From: Streptomyces sp. 71268 | GTDB lineage: Bacteria > Actinomycetota > Actinomycetes > Streptomycetales > Streptomycetaceae | Assembly: GCF_029392895.1 (NCBI RefSeq) | Contig: NZ_CP114200.1 | Location: forward strand, 124,001 to 188,000 | DNA: 64,000 nucleotides | Direction of reading: 5' to 3' | Shown: positions 1 to 7,853 of the stretch, in pieces | Layout of the letters: each line of letters starts with the position of its first letter | Numbering within the stretch: position 1 is the first letter of the stretch | Translations under genes and position numbers: made by a program | Notes under the pieces: generated by a model | What the model was told of the DNA's origin: nothing | The model's database searches: none | The model's input: the letters and a program-made list of their open reading frames with translations, nothing else

Positions 1-48
1 GCGGCCGACCTCGCGGACAACTACACGGGGCTGCCCCTGCCGCGTTAG
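1..48 (+). CDS. C-terminal tail of an unidentified protein (partial)
   Basis: Only the last 15 codons of a plus-strand gene lie in the window; it ends with TAG at 46-48 and reads AADLADNYTGLPLPR. Nearly every codon ends in G or C, which supports a genuine coding tail, and a strong hairpin follows at once. The fragment is too short to name a family. Confidence 0.55.
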   Translation, partial: AADLADNYTGLPLPR

Positions 49-54
49 CGCCGT

Positions 55-76
55 GCCCCGCCGGACGCGGCGGGGC
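55..76 (+). terminator. Hairpin terminator between convergent genes
   Basis: A perfect 9-bp stem (GCCCCGCCG, 55-63, with its complement at 68-76) encloses the four-base loop GACG. It lies between the stop of the leftmost partial gene and the stop of the convergent acetyltransferase gene, so it probably ends transcripts from both sides. There is no T-run, as is common in high-GC actinomycetes. Confidence 0.65.
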
Positions 77-81
77 GCGCG

Positions 82-1236
82 TCAGGTGGTGTAGTCGGCG
101 TTGATCCTGATGTAGCCGTCGGTGAGGTCGCAGCCGTAGACGGTGAAGGTCCCGGAGGCGATGCCGAGGTCGACGGCGATCACGACCTCGTCGCCTTCCA
201 GGTGGGTGGTGGCGGCGGCCAGCGTCTCGTCGGTGACGGGGGCCGGGTAGGTCTCCACGTCCCCGAAGTGGATCGCCACCCTGGCCGGGTCGATGTCCAG
301 GTCGTCCTCGCACTTGCCGATCGCCATCGCGACCCGGCCCCAGTTGGGATCGGCGCCGTGCACGGCGGTCTTCACCAGGGGCGAGTTGACGACGGTCTTG
401 CCGACCCGCTTGGCCTGCGCGTCGTCGCGGGCGCCGGTCACCCGCACCTCGATCAGCTTGCCGGCGCCCTCGCCGTCGGCGGCGATCGAGCGCACCAGGT
501 GCAGGGCCGCCTGGTTCAGCACGGCCTCGAACTCGGCTTCGGCCACCGGCCCCGCCAGGCCGTTGGCGAAGATCGCCGCGCTGTCACTGGTCGAGGTGTC
601 GGTGTCGATGCTCAGCGCGTTGAACGTCCGGTCGACCACCCGGCGGAACACCCGGTCCAACACCGGCTGTTCCACCTCGGCGTCGGTGAAGAAGAAGACC
701 AACAGTGTCGCCATGTTCGGCTCGATCATGCCCACGCCCTTGGCGATGGCGGCGATGGTCGCGTCGCCGCACGGGAGCGCCACGTGCTTGGCGACGGTGT
801 CGGTGGTCATGATCGCCCGCGCGGCGGCCTCCAGGTCCGCCTCCGGCAGCGGCCAGCCGAGCCGCGCGAGCCCGGACCTGACCCTGTCCATCGGGTACTG
901 CCGACCGATGACCCCCGTGGAGGCGATCAGCAGTTCCTCGGGCGCGAACCCGGCCGCCTCGGCCACCAGGGCGCGCACCTCGCGCGCGTTGGCCATGCCC
1001 TGGGCCCCGGTGGCGACGTTGGCGTTCCGGGCGATGGTCACGATCCCGCGGGCCCGACCCGTCGCCGCCGACTCACGGCTGAGCGTGACGCTGGGCCCGA
1101 CGAACCGGGACCGCGTGAAGACCGCCGACACGGCGGCGGGCACGTCGGAGACGACGACGGCGAAGTCGTCCGCCTCGTCCTTGATCCCCAGTGCCGCTGT
1201 ACGACTACGAAAACCCCGTGGGCTGGGTGACGACAT
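82..1236 (-). CDS. argJ: Bifunctional ornithine acetyltransferase / N-acetylglutamate synthase family (ArgJ/OAT2 type)
   Basis: The 384-residue protein belongs to the self-cleaving N-terminal-nucleophile ArgJ family, which moves the acetyl group of N-acetylornithine to glutamate. Family blocks seen: ARNANVATG (about 69-77), STGVIGRQYP (106-115), the processing site GMIEPNMATLL (169-179, with Thr177 as the likely nucleophile), SIDTDTSTSD, and DPNWGRVAMAIGKC. I chose the ATG at 1236, preceded by GAGAGGA, over an upstream in-frame ATG at 1266 that would add ten poorly conserved residues. No argC, argB or argD lies beside it. From memory the sequence looks closer to the OAT2-type paralogue of clavam clusters than to housekeeping ArgJ; I could not test this. 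Two ARG-box-like palindromes lie upstream. Confidence 0.9.
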   Translation of the reverse strand: MSSPSPRGFRSRTAALGIKDEADDFAVVVSDVPAAVSAVFTRSRFVGPSVTLSRESAATGRARGIVTIARNANVATGAQGMANAREVRALVAEAAGFAPEELLIASTGVIGRQYPMDRVRSGLARLGWPLPEADLEAAARAIMTTDTVAKHVALPCGDATIAAIAKGVGMIEPNMATLLVFFFTDAEVEQPVLDRVFRRVVDRTFNALSIDTDTSTSDSAAIFANGLAGPVAEAEFEAVLNQAALHLVRSIAADGEGAGKLIEVRVTGARDDAQAKRVGKTVVNSPLVKTAVHGADPNWGRVAMAIGKCEDDLDIDPARVAIHFGDVETYPAPVTDETLAAATTHLEGDEVVIAVDLGIASGTFTVYGCDLTDGYIRINADYTT

Positions 1237-1578
1237 GGCTTCGCGTCCTCTCGTCCGAGTGTGCACGGCGGGTCGACCGAGTTACATCTTATGCACTCGG
1301 ACGCATGAACATGCCTCCAGTCGAGTTCTTTTCCCGAACCAAGAGAAGACCAGGAGCCGTACGCGTGGTCGCTGTTCCATACAATCCTCGCCGTCTCGCG
1401 CGCCCACCGCCGAGCGCCCCTCCGCATACTCATGCATCAGCGGTGGCTGGAGGGCAGCCTGTCCGTCGATCCGGCCCGCGCTCTCCCACCGGCCACGGCC
1501 GCCCCGCCGCCGGTCGGCGGTCAGGCGCCGGCTTCCGGGGCCTACCTCGCCGGGTGGCGTCTTGCGTAGGCTGGCCCG
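1237..1578. other. Divergent intergenic region between acetyltransferase and PPTase genes
   Basis: This 342-bp stretch lies between two divergent starts and must hold promoters in both directions. Around 1280-1390 it is clearly richer in A and T than its surroundings. It contains the paired TGCAT-type palindromes listed separately. I found no convincing small gene. Confidence 0.5.
1283..1314. promoter_or_regulatory. Tandem ARG-box-like palindromes upstream of the ornithine acetyltransferase
   Basis: TACATCTTATGCA (1283-1295) has the form T-R-CAT-N3-ATG-Y-A, and GCATGAACATGC (1303-1314) is a perfect GCATG/CATGC repeat around AA. Their centres are about 20 bp apart, close to two helical turns, as expected for paired ArgR sites. 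They lie 47-78 bp upstream of the start at 1236. ArgR binding is inferred from the gene downstream and the TGCAT-type halves; the match to a consensus is loose. Confidence 0.35.
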
Positions 1579-2271
1579 ATGATCGGCGACATCGTGCCGG
1601 CGGGGGTGGCCGTGGCGGACTCCTTCGGCGACCTCCCGGACGCCCGACTGCTTCCTGAGGAGGAGGCGGGGGTGCGCAGCGCCATCGACAGGCGGCGTCG
1701 CGAGTACACCACCGTTCGCCACCTCGCCCGGCGGGCCATGAGGGACCTGGGGATACCTGTCGTCCCCATCCTGTCCGGCGCTCGGCGTGAACCGCTGTGG
1801 CCGTCCGGGGTCGTGGGCAGCATGACGCACTGCGCGGGCTATCGGGCCGCCGCGCTGGGCTTCGACGCCCATCACGCCTCGATCGGCATCGACGCCGAGC
1901 CGCACGCTCCCCTCCCCGAAGGGTTGCTCACGAAGGTCGCCCACCCCGACGAGGTGCCACACCTGGCGCGGCTGGCGGCCGCGCGCCCCGAGGTCCACTG
2001 GGACCGGCTCCTCTTCAGCGCCAAGGAGGCCGTCTACAAGGCGTGGTATCCGCTGGCGCGGCGGTGGCTCGGTTTCCAGGAGGCGCGGCTCACGTTCGAC
2101 CCGGCCTCCGACGGCTTCACCGCCGAACTGCGGCAGACCGGCCCCGTGGTCGCGGGGGCTCCGCTCACCCGCATGTCCGGGCGGTGGCACGTACGCGGTG
2201 GGCTGGTCGTCGCGGCCGTCACCATCGGCCAGGCGCCCAGCGAAACCGAGGCCGCCGCGCGCGGTCGGTAG
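1579..2271 (+). CDS. 4'-phosphopantetheinyl transferase, Sfp/EntD superfamily
   Basis: The 230-residue protein should move the 4'-phosphopantetheine arm from CoA to the active serine of carrier proteins. EntD-type motifs are present: REPLWPSG followed by GSMTHC (about 70-85), the metal-binding IGIDAE (102-107), and the signature FSAKEAVYKAW (146-156). Length and layout are normal for the EntD subgroup. In this window it could activate the carrier protein at 10524 and the PKS ACP domains, though such enzymes are often general. No strong ribosome binding site precedes the ATG, so the start may be slightly off. Confidence 0.92.
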   Translation: MIGDIVPAGVAVADSFGDLPDARLLPEEEAGVRSAIDRRRREYTTVRHLARRAMRDLGIPVVPILSGARREPLWPSGVVGSMTHCAGYRAAALGFDAHHASIGIDAEPHAPLPEGLLTKVAHPDEVPHLARLAAARPEVHWDRLLFSAKEAVYKAWYPLARRWLGFQEARLTFDPASDGFTAELRQTGPVVAGAPLTRMSGRWHVRGGLVVAAVTIGQAPSETEAAARGR

Positions 2272-2384
2272 CGCGCTCGACTGGCGAGTCCCTGGCCCGC
2301 CTCCCCCATCTCGCGGGGCCTCGCCACGCCGGCCACGGGAGCACCCTGCGCGCCGCGCGTGCCCTCTGACGGCACAATGCGGGT

Positions 2385-3149
2385 ATGCCGCGTTCCTTTG
2401 AGGATCTTGTCGCCGAGGCCGCGTCCGTGTCCGTGGACGGGTGGGACTTCTCCTGGCTAACGGGGCGGGCCAGCGAGGAGCGCCCGTCGTGGGGGTACCA
2501 GCGGTTGATGAGCCGGCGGCTGGCGACCGTGTCGGCGGGGTTGGACGTGCAGACCGGCGGCGGTGAGGTGCTGGCCGAGGCGGAGACGTTGCCCCCCACG
2601 ATGGCGGCCACCGAGTCCTGGCCTCCCAACGCGGCCAAGGCGACCAGGCTGCTGCACCCACGTGGGGTGGTGCTCGTCGCCGTCCCGGACGAGCCGCCGC
2701 TGCCGTTCGCCGACGACGCGTTCGACCTGGTGACCAGCCGCCATCCCACCACCGTGTACTGGGCGGAGATCGCCCGGGTGCTACGCCCTGGCGGCACCTA
2801 CCTCGCCCAGCACGTCGGGCCCGCCAGCGTGTGGGAGCTGGTGGAGTACTTCCTCGGGCCACAGCCGAAGGCGCGCCGCGCGCGTCACCCCGATGACGAG
2901 AGCGCCGCGGCGCGGACCGCCGGACTGGAGGTCGTGGACGTGCGCGCGGAGCGGCTGCGGATGGAGTTCTTCGACGTCGGCGCCGTCGTCTACTTCCTCC
3001 GCAAGGTGGTGTGGACGGTGCCCGGCTTCACCGTCGACCGCTACCGCGACCGGTTGCGCGCCCTGCACCAGCGGATCGAGGCCGACGGCCCGTTCATCGC
3101 CCACTCCTCCCGAACCCTCATCGAAGCCCGCAAGCCCGACCGCGCCTGA
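2385..3149 (+). CDS. Class I SAM-dependent methyltransferase
   Basis: The 254-residue protein has a Rossmann methyltransferase core. A glycine-rich SAM motif (DVQTGGGEVL, about 56-65) is followed by PLPFADDAFDLVTSRH and the post-core motif ARVLRPGGTYLAQHVG, the pattern of the Methyltransf_11 group. The acceptor is unknown. It lies downstream of the PPTase in the same direction with a 113-bp gap. It could be a tailoring enzyme or unrelated to the clusters here. Confidence 0.8.
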   Translation: MPRSFEDLVAEAASVSVDGWDFSWLTGRASEERPSWGYQRLMSRRLATVSAGLDVQTGGGEVLAEAETLPPTMAATESWPPNAAKATRLLHPRGVVLVAVPDEPPLPFADDAFDLVTSRHPTTVYWAEIARVLRPGGTYLAQHVGPASVWELVEYFLGPQPKARRARHPDDESAAARTAGLEVVDVRAERLRMEFFDVGAVVYFLRKVVWTVPGFTVDRYRDRLRALHQRIEADGPFIAHSSRTLIEARKPDRA

Positions 3150-3269
3150 GGCCCCGGCCGACCGCCTCGCGGCCGGGAACGACGACCAGCCCGGCGGACC
3201 CTCGGCCCAGCGGGCATGTGGGGGTACTCCGGCCGTGGCCGGCGCCGGTCGATGCGGCAGGGTGGGGAC

Positions 3270-3773
3270 ATGACTACGTACGAGACGATGCCGTTCCACC
3301 TGGAGACCGAGCGACTGGTACTGCGGCCGTGGGAGGAGTCGGACGCCGCCGAGCTCCGCGCCCTGCACTCCGAACGCGGCACGGGGACACACACGGTTGA
3401 GTACGTGCGGGCGGACATCGCCGAGCAACTCGCCGCGACGGCGACCACGGGCATCGCCCTGCTGCCCATCCAACGCCGCGCCGAGGGCGACTTCATCGGC
3501 TACTGCGGGCTGATCATCGGCCGCACCACGTTGGAGGAGCCCGAGATCGCGTACGAGCTGTTCCAGCGCGTGCACGGGCACGGCTACGCCACCGAGGCGG
3601 CCCGGGCGGTGCTCGACGCGGCGGCGGCGACCGGGCGGAAAAGGCTCTGGTCGACGGTCGGCACGTGGAACGCCCCCTCGCTCCGCGTTCTGGAGAAGCT
3701 CGGGTTCGAGCGGGACCGCGTCACCATGGAGAAGAACGGCAAGGTGGCCTGGCTCACCCGCACGTTGCCGTGA
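3270..3773 (+). CDS. GNAT N-acetyltransferase, RimJ/RimL type
   Basis: This 167-residue protein opens with the typical LETERLVLRPW and carries the acetyl-CoA loop region GHGYATEAARAVL (about 107-119), then WNAPSLRVLEKLGFERD, the usual C-terminal signature of RimJ/RimL-like acetyltransferases. I chose the ATG at 3270, preceded by AGGGTGGGGA, over an upstream start at 3216 that would add an arginine-rich tail unlike the family. The substrate cannot be predicted. It converges on the MFS gene. Confidence 0.85.
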   Translation: MTTYETMPFHLETERLVLRPWEESDAAELRALHSERGTGTHTVEYVRADIAEQLAATATTGIALLPIQRRAEGDFIGYCGLIIGRTTLEEPEIAYELFQRVHGHGYATEAARAVLDAAAATGRKRLWSTVGTWNAPSLRVLEKLGFERDRVTMEKNGKVAWLTRTLP

Positions 3774-3816
3774 GCGGTCTGAGGGGCGGGGCGGCGGGTC
3801 GCCGGGTCAGCGGCTT

Positions 3817-3843
3817 GCCGACTTGACGGCTCGCCGAGTCGGT
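3817..3843. terminator. Possible hairpin between convergent genes
   Basis: CCGACT (3818-3823) pairs with AGTCGG (3837-3842), with a flanking G-T wobble, across a 13-base loop. It lies in the 159-bp gap between the convergent acetyltransferase and MFS genes. The stem is short, so this is only a candidate. Confidence 0.3.
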
Positions 3844-3932
3844 GGGTTGCCGGGCGGGTTGAGCGCGGGGCCCAAACGCGCGCGGGGCCGGCGCGTACCC
3901 ACCGCGTCGGCCCCGTCCGCCCCGCCCCGGGC

Positions 3933-5216
3933 TCAGGCGCGGCCCGGCACCCGGCCCAGGGTGCGGATCGGGCGCGCCGCCAGGAGGGCCGCCGCGGTCA
4001 GCAGGGCGACCACGACACCCACCAGGAGCACCTCGTCGGTGCCGAACGCCCCCACGGCCGGGCCGGCCAACGCGCTGCCGACCGGGAACATGCCGACGGA
4101 GCCCGCGACCTCGTAGGCGTGCACCCGGTTGAGCACCTCGCCCGGCACCTGGGTCTGCACGCTGGTGGCCCACATCACGCCCCAGAAGGTGATGCCGATA
4201 CCGACCGCGACCTGGGCGACGGCCAACAGCCAGACCGGCCAGTCGAGCACGATGCCGAGCGGGTAGAGCGGGTAGGCCAGCATCGCCACGGCGCCGGCGG
4301 CCAGCGGCCGGTCGGGCTTGTAGCGCATCGCCAGCACGCCGCCGGCCACGGTGCCCGCGCCGAAGGCGCAGTTGAGCAGGCCGAAGGCGGTGGCGCCGTG
4401 CTCGGGCACGATCACGCCGGCGGCGATGGACAGTTGCGGGCCCCAGGAGAGCACGGCGAAGAACATCCAGATCGCGATCACGCCCCACAGCCAGTTACGG
4501 GAGCGGAACTCCTGCCAGCCGACCACGAGGTTGCGGCCGAAGCTCTCGTCGGCCGGCGGGGCGGGCACCACCCCGAGCCGGAGCGCGAACAGGCAGCACG
4601 CGCTGGTGCCGTAGGCGACGGCGGATATCACCATCACCCACTCAGTGGCGGCGGTGCCCACCAGCACACCGGCCAGAGCCGGGCCGCCCAGCGCGGTGAA
4701 CGCCTCGGAGATGCGCAGCACGCCGTTGGCGCCCTGCACGTCGCGGGAGACCAGCGGGACGGTCGACGAGGCGCCCGGCTGGAACATCGCGTTGGCGACG
4801 CCGGCCACCACCAGCAGCGTGTACAGGTGCCACAGGTGGTCGATGCCGTAGGCGAAGAGGAGGGCGAGCAGTACGTGGGCGGTCAGGTTGGACAGGTCGG
4901 CGGCGATCATCATGCGGCGCGCGGTGAAGCGGTCGGCCAGCACGCCGCCGAAGATGACCAGGCCGGCGAAGGGGCCCACCAGGAAGGCCATCGCGTACCC
5001 GGCGGTGCTCAGGCTGTAGTCGGAGCTGAGCAGTCCGGCCGTGACCGCGACGGGGAGCATGGCCCAGCCGAGGAGGCCCGCGCTGCGGGCGGTGAAGTAG
5101 AACTGGAAGTTACGGGTCCAGATCGCCGGTTCCCCGGCCTGCGGCGCCTCGGCGGGCCGGTCCTGGGTCTGCGAAGACGTACCCGCCGCAGTGTGGTCTG
5201 CCGAGCGATCTTTCAT
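3933..5216 (-). CDS. MFS transporter (DHA3/EntS-like exporter)
   Basis: The 427-residue protein has a polar N-terminus of about 40 residues and then roughly 12 hydrophobic segments. The loop GGVLADRFTARR after the second segment is the conserved MFS motif G-x-x-x-D-R-x-x-x-R. The layout matches the DHA3-type exporter group that includes enterobactin and macrolide exporters. It is the last gene of the minus-strand operon, 113 bp after the deacetylase gene, so the likely job is export of the operon's product or self-resistance. Confidence 0.88.
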   Translation of the reverse strand: MKDRSADHTAAGTSSQTQDRPAEAPQAGEPAIWTRNFQFYFTARSAGLLGWAMLPVAVTAGLLSSDYSLSTAGYAMAFLVGPFAGLVIFGGVLADRFTARRMMIAADLSNLTAHVLLALLFAYGIDHLWHLYTLLVVAGVANAMFQPGASSTVPLVSRDVQGANGVLRISEAFTALGGPALAGVLVGTAATEWVMVISAVAYGTSACCLFALRLGVVPAPPADESFGRNLVVGWQEFRSRNWLWGVIAIWMFFAVLSWGPQLSIAAGVIVPEHGATAFGLLNCAFGAGTVAGGVLAMRYKPDRPLAAGAVAMLAYPLYPLGIVLDWPVWLLAVAQVAVGIGITFWGVMWATSVQTQVPGEVLNRVHAYEVAGSVGMFPVGSALAGPAVGAFGTDEVLLVGVVVALLTAAALLAARPIRTLGRVPGRA

Positions 5217-5329
5217 GACTCTTCAGTTCTCCAGCCGTAGTTCGTGTCTCGTGGTCTTCGTGGTCTTCGTGATCGGGCGTGGGTCGTCGTGGTCGAGGGA
5301 GGCGGGCCGTCGGGGACGATCGGCGCGGG

Positions 5330-6406
5330 TCAGGCGCGGCCGGCCGCCGACGGTCGGCTGACCTCGGCCTGGGTGGGTGGCGTGAACAGGTCGTGCAGGG
5401 TGACCGGCTCCAGGCCGCGGTCCAGCAGGCCCTCGATGAGCGAGGGAAGGGCCCGTACGGTCTGGCTGCGGTCGCCGGCGCCCTCGTGCATGAGCACCAC
5501 CGAGCCCGGCCGGGCGGTCGCCAGGACGGACTCGGTGATCCGCTCCGGACCGGGCCTGGACCAGTCGCGGGAGTCCACGTCCCACAGCGTGAGGGTGGTC
5601 GGGTGGTCGGCCAGGGTGGCCAGCACCTCCGGGCTGAGGCCGCCGTACGGGGGTCGGAAGTGGGTCGGGGCCTGGCCGGTCACCCGGGCCACCTCGGTCG
5701 CCGTCCGGTCGAGTTGCTCGCGCAGTTGGTCCGGGGTGAGGTCCGGGAGGAAGGGGTGTGACCAGGAGTGGTTGCCCACCTCGTGGCCGGCGTCGGCGAT
5801 CCGGCGCACCTCGTCGGGCAGCGCCGCGACGTGGTGCCCCACGCAGAAGAAGGTCGCCCGGGCGTCGTACCGTGCCAGGATCTCCAGGACCTGGCGGGTG
5901 TAGACCGGGTCGGGTCCGTCGTCGAAGGTGAGCGCGACGCGCGGGGCGTCCCGGCGGCCGTGCTCGACGCAGCGTCCGGAGGCCACCAGCGCCGCCCGCA
6001 TCGGCTCGCTGCGCCGCACGCCGTCGTCGTACTCCTCGGCGCGGCCGGTCAGGCTGCCGCCCTCCGCGGTCACCCGGGCCAGCGCGTCGGGTGCGCTGCG
6101 GGCCCGCTCCGCCAGTTCCCTGGCCGTGACGGAACCGAACGACGGCCGGGCCGGGAGCAGCCAGGGGTCGGCGCGGTAGACGTCGAGGCCGGCCGCCGTC
6201 ATCGGCCCGTCGAGCAGGCCGTTGGTGCTCTCCAGGACCACGGCCACGGGCGCTTCCTCGCCCAGCTCCGTCAGCCAGGCCATGAGCCGCGCGACCTGGG
6301 CGGCTCCCCAGTCGCTCGGCTCGACCACCCGTCGCCCGGCCCCGTCCAGGACCTCCACCTGGTAGCCCGTGCCCGCCCAGGCGATCCCCGCGTACCGCGT
6401 GCTCAT
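5330..6406 (-). CDS. Polysaccharide deacetylase (CE4) with IS110-transposase-like N-terminal domain
   Basis: The 358-residue protein has two parts. Residues about 150-340 form a NodB/CE4 deacetylase: TFDDGPD (Asp162/Asp163), NHSWSH (His213, His217), RPPYG (251-255) and LMHEG (His307) give the metal and catalytic set. Residues about 1-120 resemble the N-terminal RuvC-like domain of IS110 transposases, with YAGIAWAG at the start, VVLESTNGLL at 57-65 and GLDVYRADPW at 73-82. The first catalytic Asp of that fold (GIDWA in transposases) is Ala here, while the Glu of LEST remains. There is no secretion signal, so it is probably cytoplasmic and may remove an N-acyl group from a small molecule. Its start overlaps the stop of the condensation-domain gene by 4 bp. 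Confidence 0.85.
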   Translation of the reverse strand: MSTRYAGIAWAGTGYQVEVLDGAGRRVVEPSDWGAAQVARLMAWLTELGEEAPVAVVLESTNGLLDGPMTAAGLDVYRADPWLLPARPSFGSVTARELAERARSAPDALARVTAEGGSLTGRAEEYDDGVRRSEPMRAALVASGRCVEHGRRDAPRVALTFDDGPDPVYTRQVLEILARYDARATFFCVGHHVAALPDEVRRIADAGHEVGNHSWSHPFLPDLTPDQLREQLDRTATEVARVTGQAPTHFRPPYGGLSPEVLATLADHPTTLTLWDVDSRDWSRPGPERITESVLATARPGSVVLMHEGAGDRSQTVRALPSLIEGLLDRGLEPVTLHDLFTPPTQAEVSRPSAAGRA

Positions 6407-7791
6407 CCCTCACCCCGTGCTATCGCCTCGGCGACCACCAGCTCCTCGACCCCCCGCAGGAAGCGTTCCATCCCCTCGCGGGAGATGACCGCCGGGTCGG
6501 CGGTCATGGCGAGTTCCAGGGCGCCGGGGGCGGTCAGCGCGTCCACCGCGATCGAGACGTTCACCCGGGGCAGGAACTCGGTCGGCCACGTCAGTTCCGT
6601 CTGGTCGAGCAGTTCGCGCAGCGGGGCCGACGGGCGCTCCACCGTGTCGAACGGTCCGTCGCTCGGGTCCCGGGTGTCGTTCCACCAGCACGAGTGGTCG
6701 CCCGCCTCGCCCCGCTCGACCATTGCCGCCACCTCCCGGTCCAGCGCCCACTTGTCGTACCCGGCGTGCCGGAACGCGCTGAACGACACGGACCGCGTCC
6801 GCCGTACCGCCTCCTCGAAGTCCTTGTCCGCGTCGGTCAGCAGGAACACGGCCTCCTGCGCCATGGTGCTGACCGACTCGGCGGCGGCCGGCTGGAAGCG
6901 GTTGCTCACCACCACCTGGAAGAGCACGTCGCTGCTGCCCGACACCCTGGCCAACTGGTGGGAGGCCGCTCCCAGCAGCACGGCGGCGTCGCTCACCCCC
7001 AGCTCCGTCGCGACCCGCTCGGCGGCGACCGCCAGCGCGGGCGAGCGCAGCAGCGCGTTGGGGAACAGCCGGCCCGGCTCGGTCCTCGCCAGTTCCGGCG
7101 CCGCGGGGTCGCGGAAGATGCGTCGGGGGCCGGCGGCCAGGCGCTCGCACCAGTAGCGCCGGGCTCCGGCGTCCTTGCGCCGGCCGAGCGCGGACGCCTG
7201 GTGTGCCGCGGCTTCCAGGGGCTGGAGCGCGGGGCGGGCCTTGAGCAGGGCCTCGGCGGTCTCGCCCGCTGAGATCAACTCCAGGTCGCGCAGCATGCGG
7301 CCCTCACCCCACAGGTCCATCGCGGTGTGCGACGCCGCCAGTACGAGCCGGTGGACCTGGTCCTGGCACTCCACGAGGCCGACCCGGAACGGCCACTCGC
7401 GCGCGTGGTCGAAGGAGCGACCCGCCAACTCCTCCATCAGCGCCGCGCCGACCTCGGGCGCCTGCTCCACCTGGCACGTCCGTACCGCGACGGGCAGCTC
7501 GCCGGTCCCGTCCACGACCTGTTCCAGGCCGTCCGCGCCGTCGGGCAGCAGCCTGGTGTGCAGGCTGTCGTGCATCCGCAGCAGCTCCGTCAGGTCCGCC
7601 AGTACCCGGGCGGCGGGGCGCGGCGGGTTGAGGGGGAGGTCGAGCCGCAGGTTGTAGCGGGGGGCGTCGTCGCCGAGTCGGGTGACGACCCCCCAGATCG
7701 CCCGCTGCCCCCAGGTGGCCGGGCCCGTCCCCGCCCGCGCGGACTCCAGTGTGATGGTCCGCTCCTCGACCGTGGTCATCGTGTTTCCCAC
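6403..7791 (-). CDS. Free-standing NRPS condensation-domain protein
   Basis: The 462-residue protein has the size and layout of a stand-alone condensation domain. The active-site motif HHxxxDG reads SHTAMDLWG (154-162): the second, catalytic His (His155) and the Asp (Asp159) are kept, while the first His is Ser and the Gly is displaced. An N-terminal WGQRAIW (27-33) matches the first C-domain motif. It may form an amide or ester with the carrier-bound acyl group made by this operon, or act as a carrier-dependent acyltransferase. The start is uncertain: GTG at 7791 has GAAGGG only 3 bases upstream, and ATG at 7779 is an alternative. Confidence 0.82.
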   Translation of the reverse strand: MGNTMTTVEERTITLESARAGTGPATWGQRAIWGVVTRLGDDAPRYNLRLDLPLNPPRPAARVLADLTELLRMHDSLHTRLLPDGADGLEQVVDGTGELPVAVRTCQVEQAPEVGAALMEELAGRSFDHAREWPFRVGLVECQDQVHRLVLAASHTAMDLWGEGRMLRDLELISAGETAEALLKARPALQPLEAAAHQASALGRRKDAGARRYWCERLAAGPRRIFRDPAAPELARTEPGRLFPNALLRSPALAVAAERVATELGVSDAAVLLGAASHQLARVSGSSDVLFQVVVSNRFQPAAAESVSTMAQEAVFLLTDADKDFEEAVRRTRSVSFSAFRHAGYDKWALDREVAAMVERGEAGDHSCWWNDTRDPSDGPFDTVERPSAPLRELLDQTELTWPTEFLPRVNVSIAVDALTAPGALELAMTADPAVISREGMERFLRGVEELVVAEAIARGEG

Positions 7792-7853
7792 TTTCCCTTC
7801 GGTTGCCTCGTACGACGCCTGCGGCGACTCGCCCTGCTGCCGCGGCGGATTGG

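Noticed and set aside
5330..6406. A complete IS110 insertion sequence
   Set aside because: Only the N-terminal domain is recognisable, the catalytic Asp is lost, and no C-terminal transposase domain or element boundary is seen.
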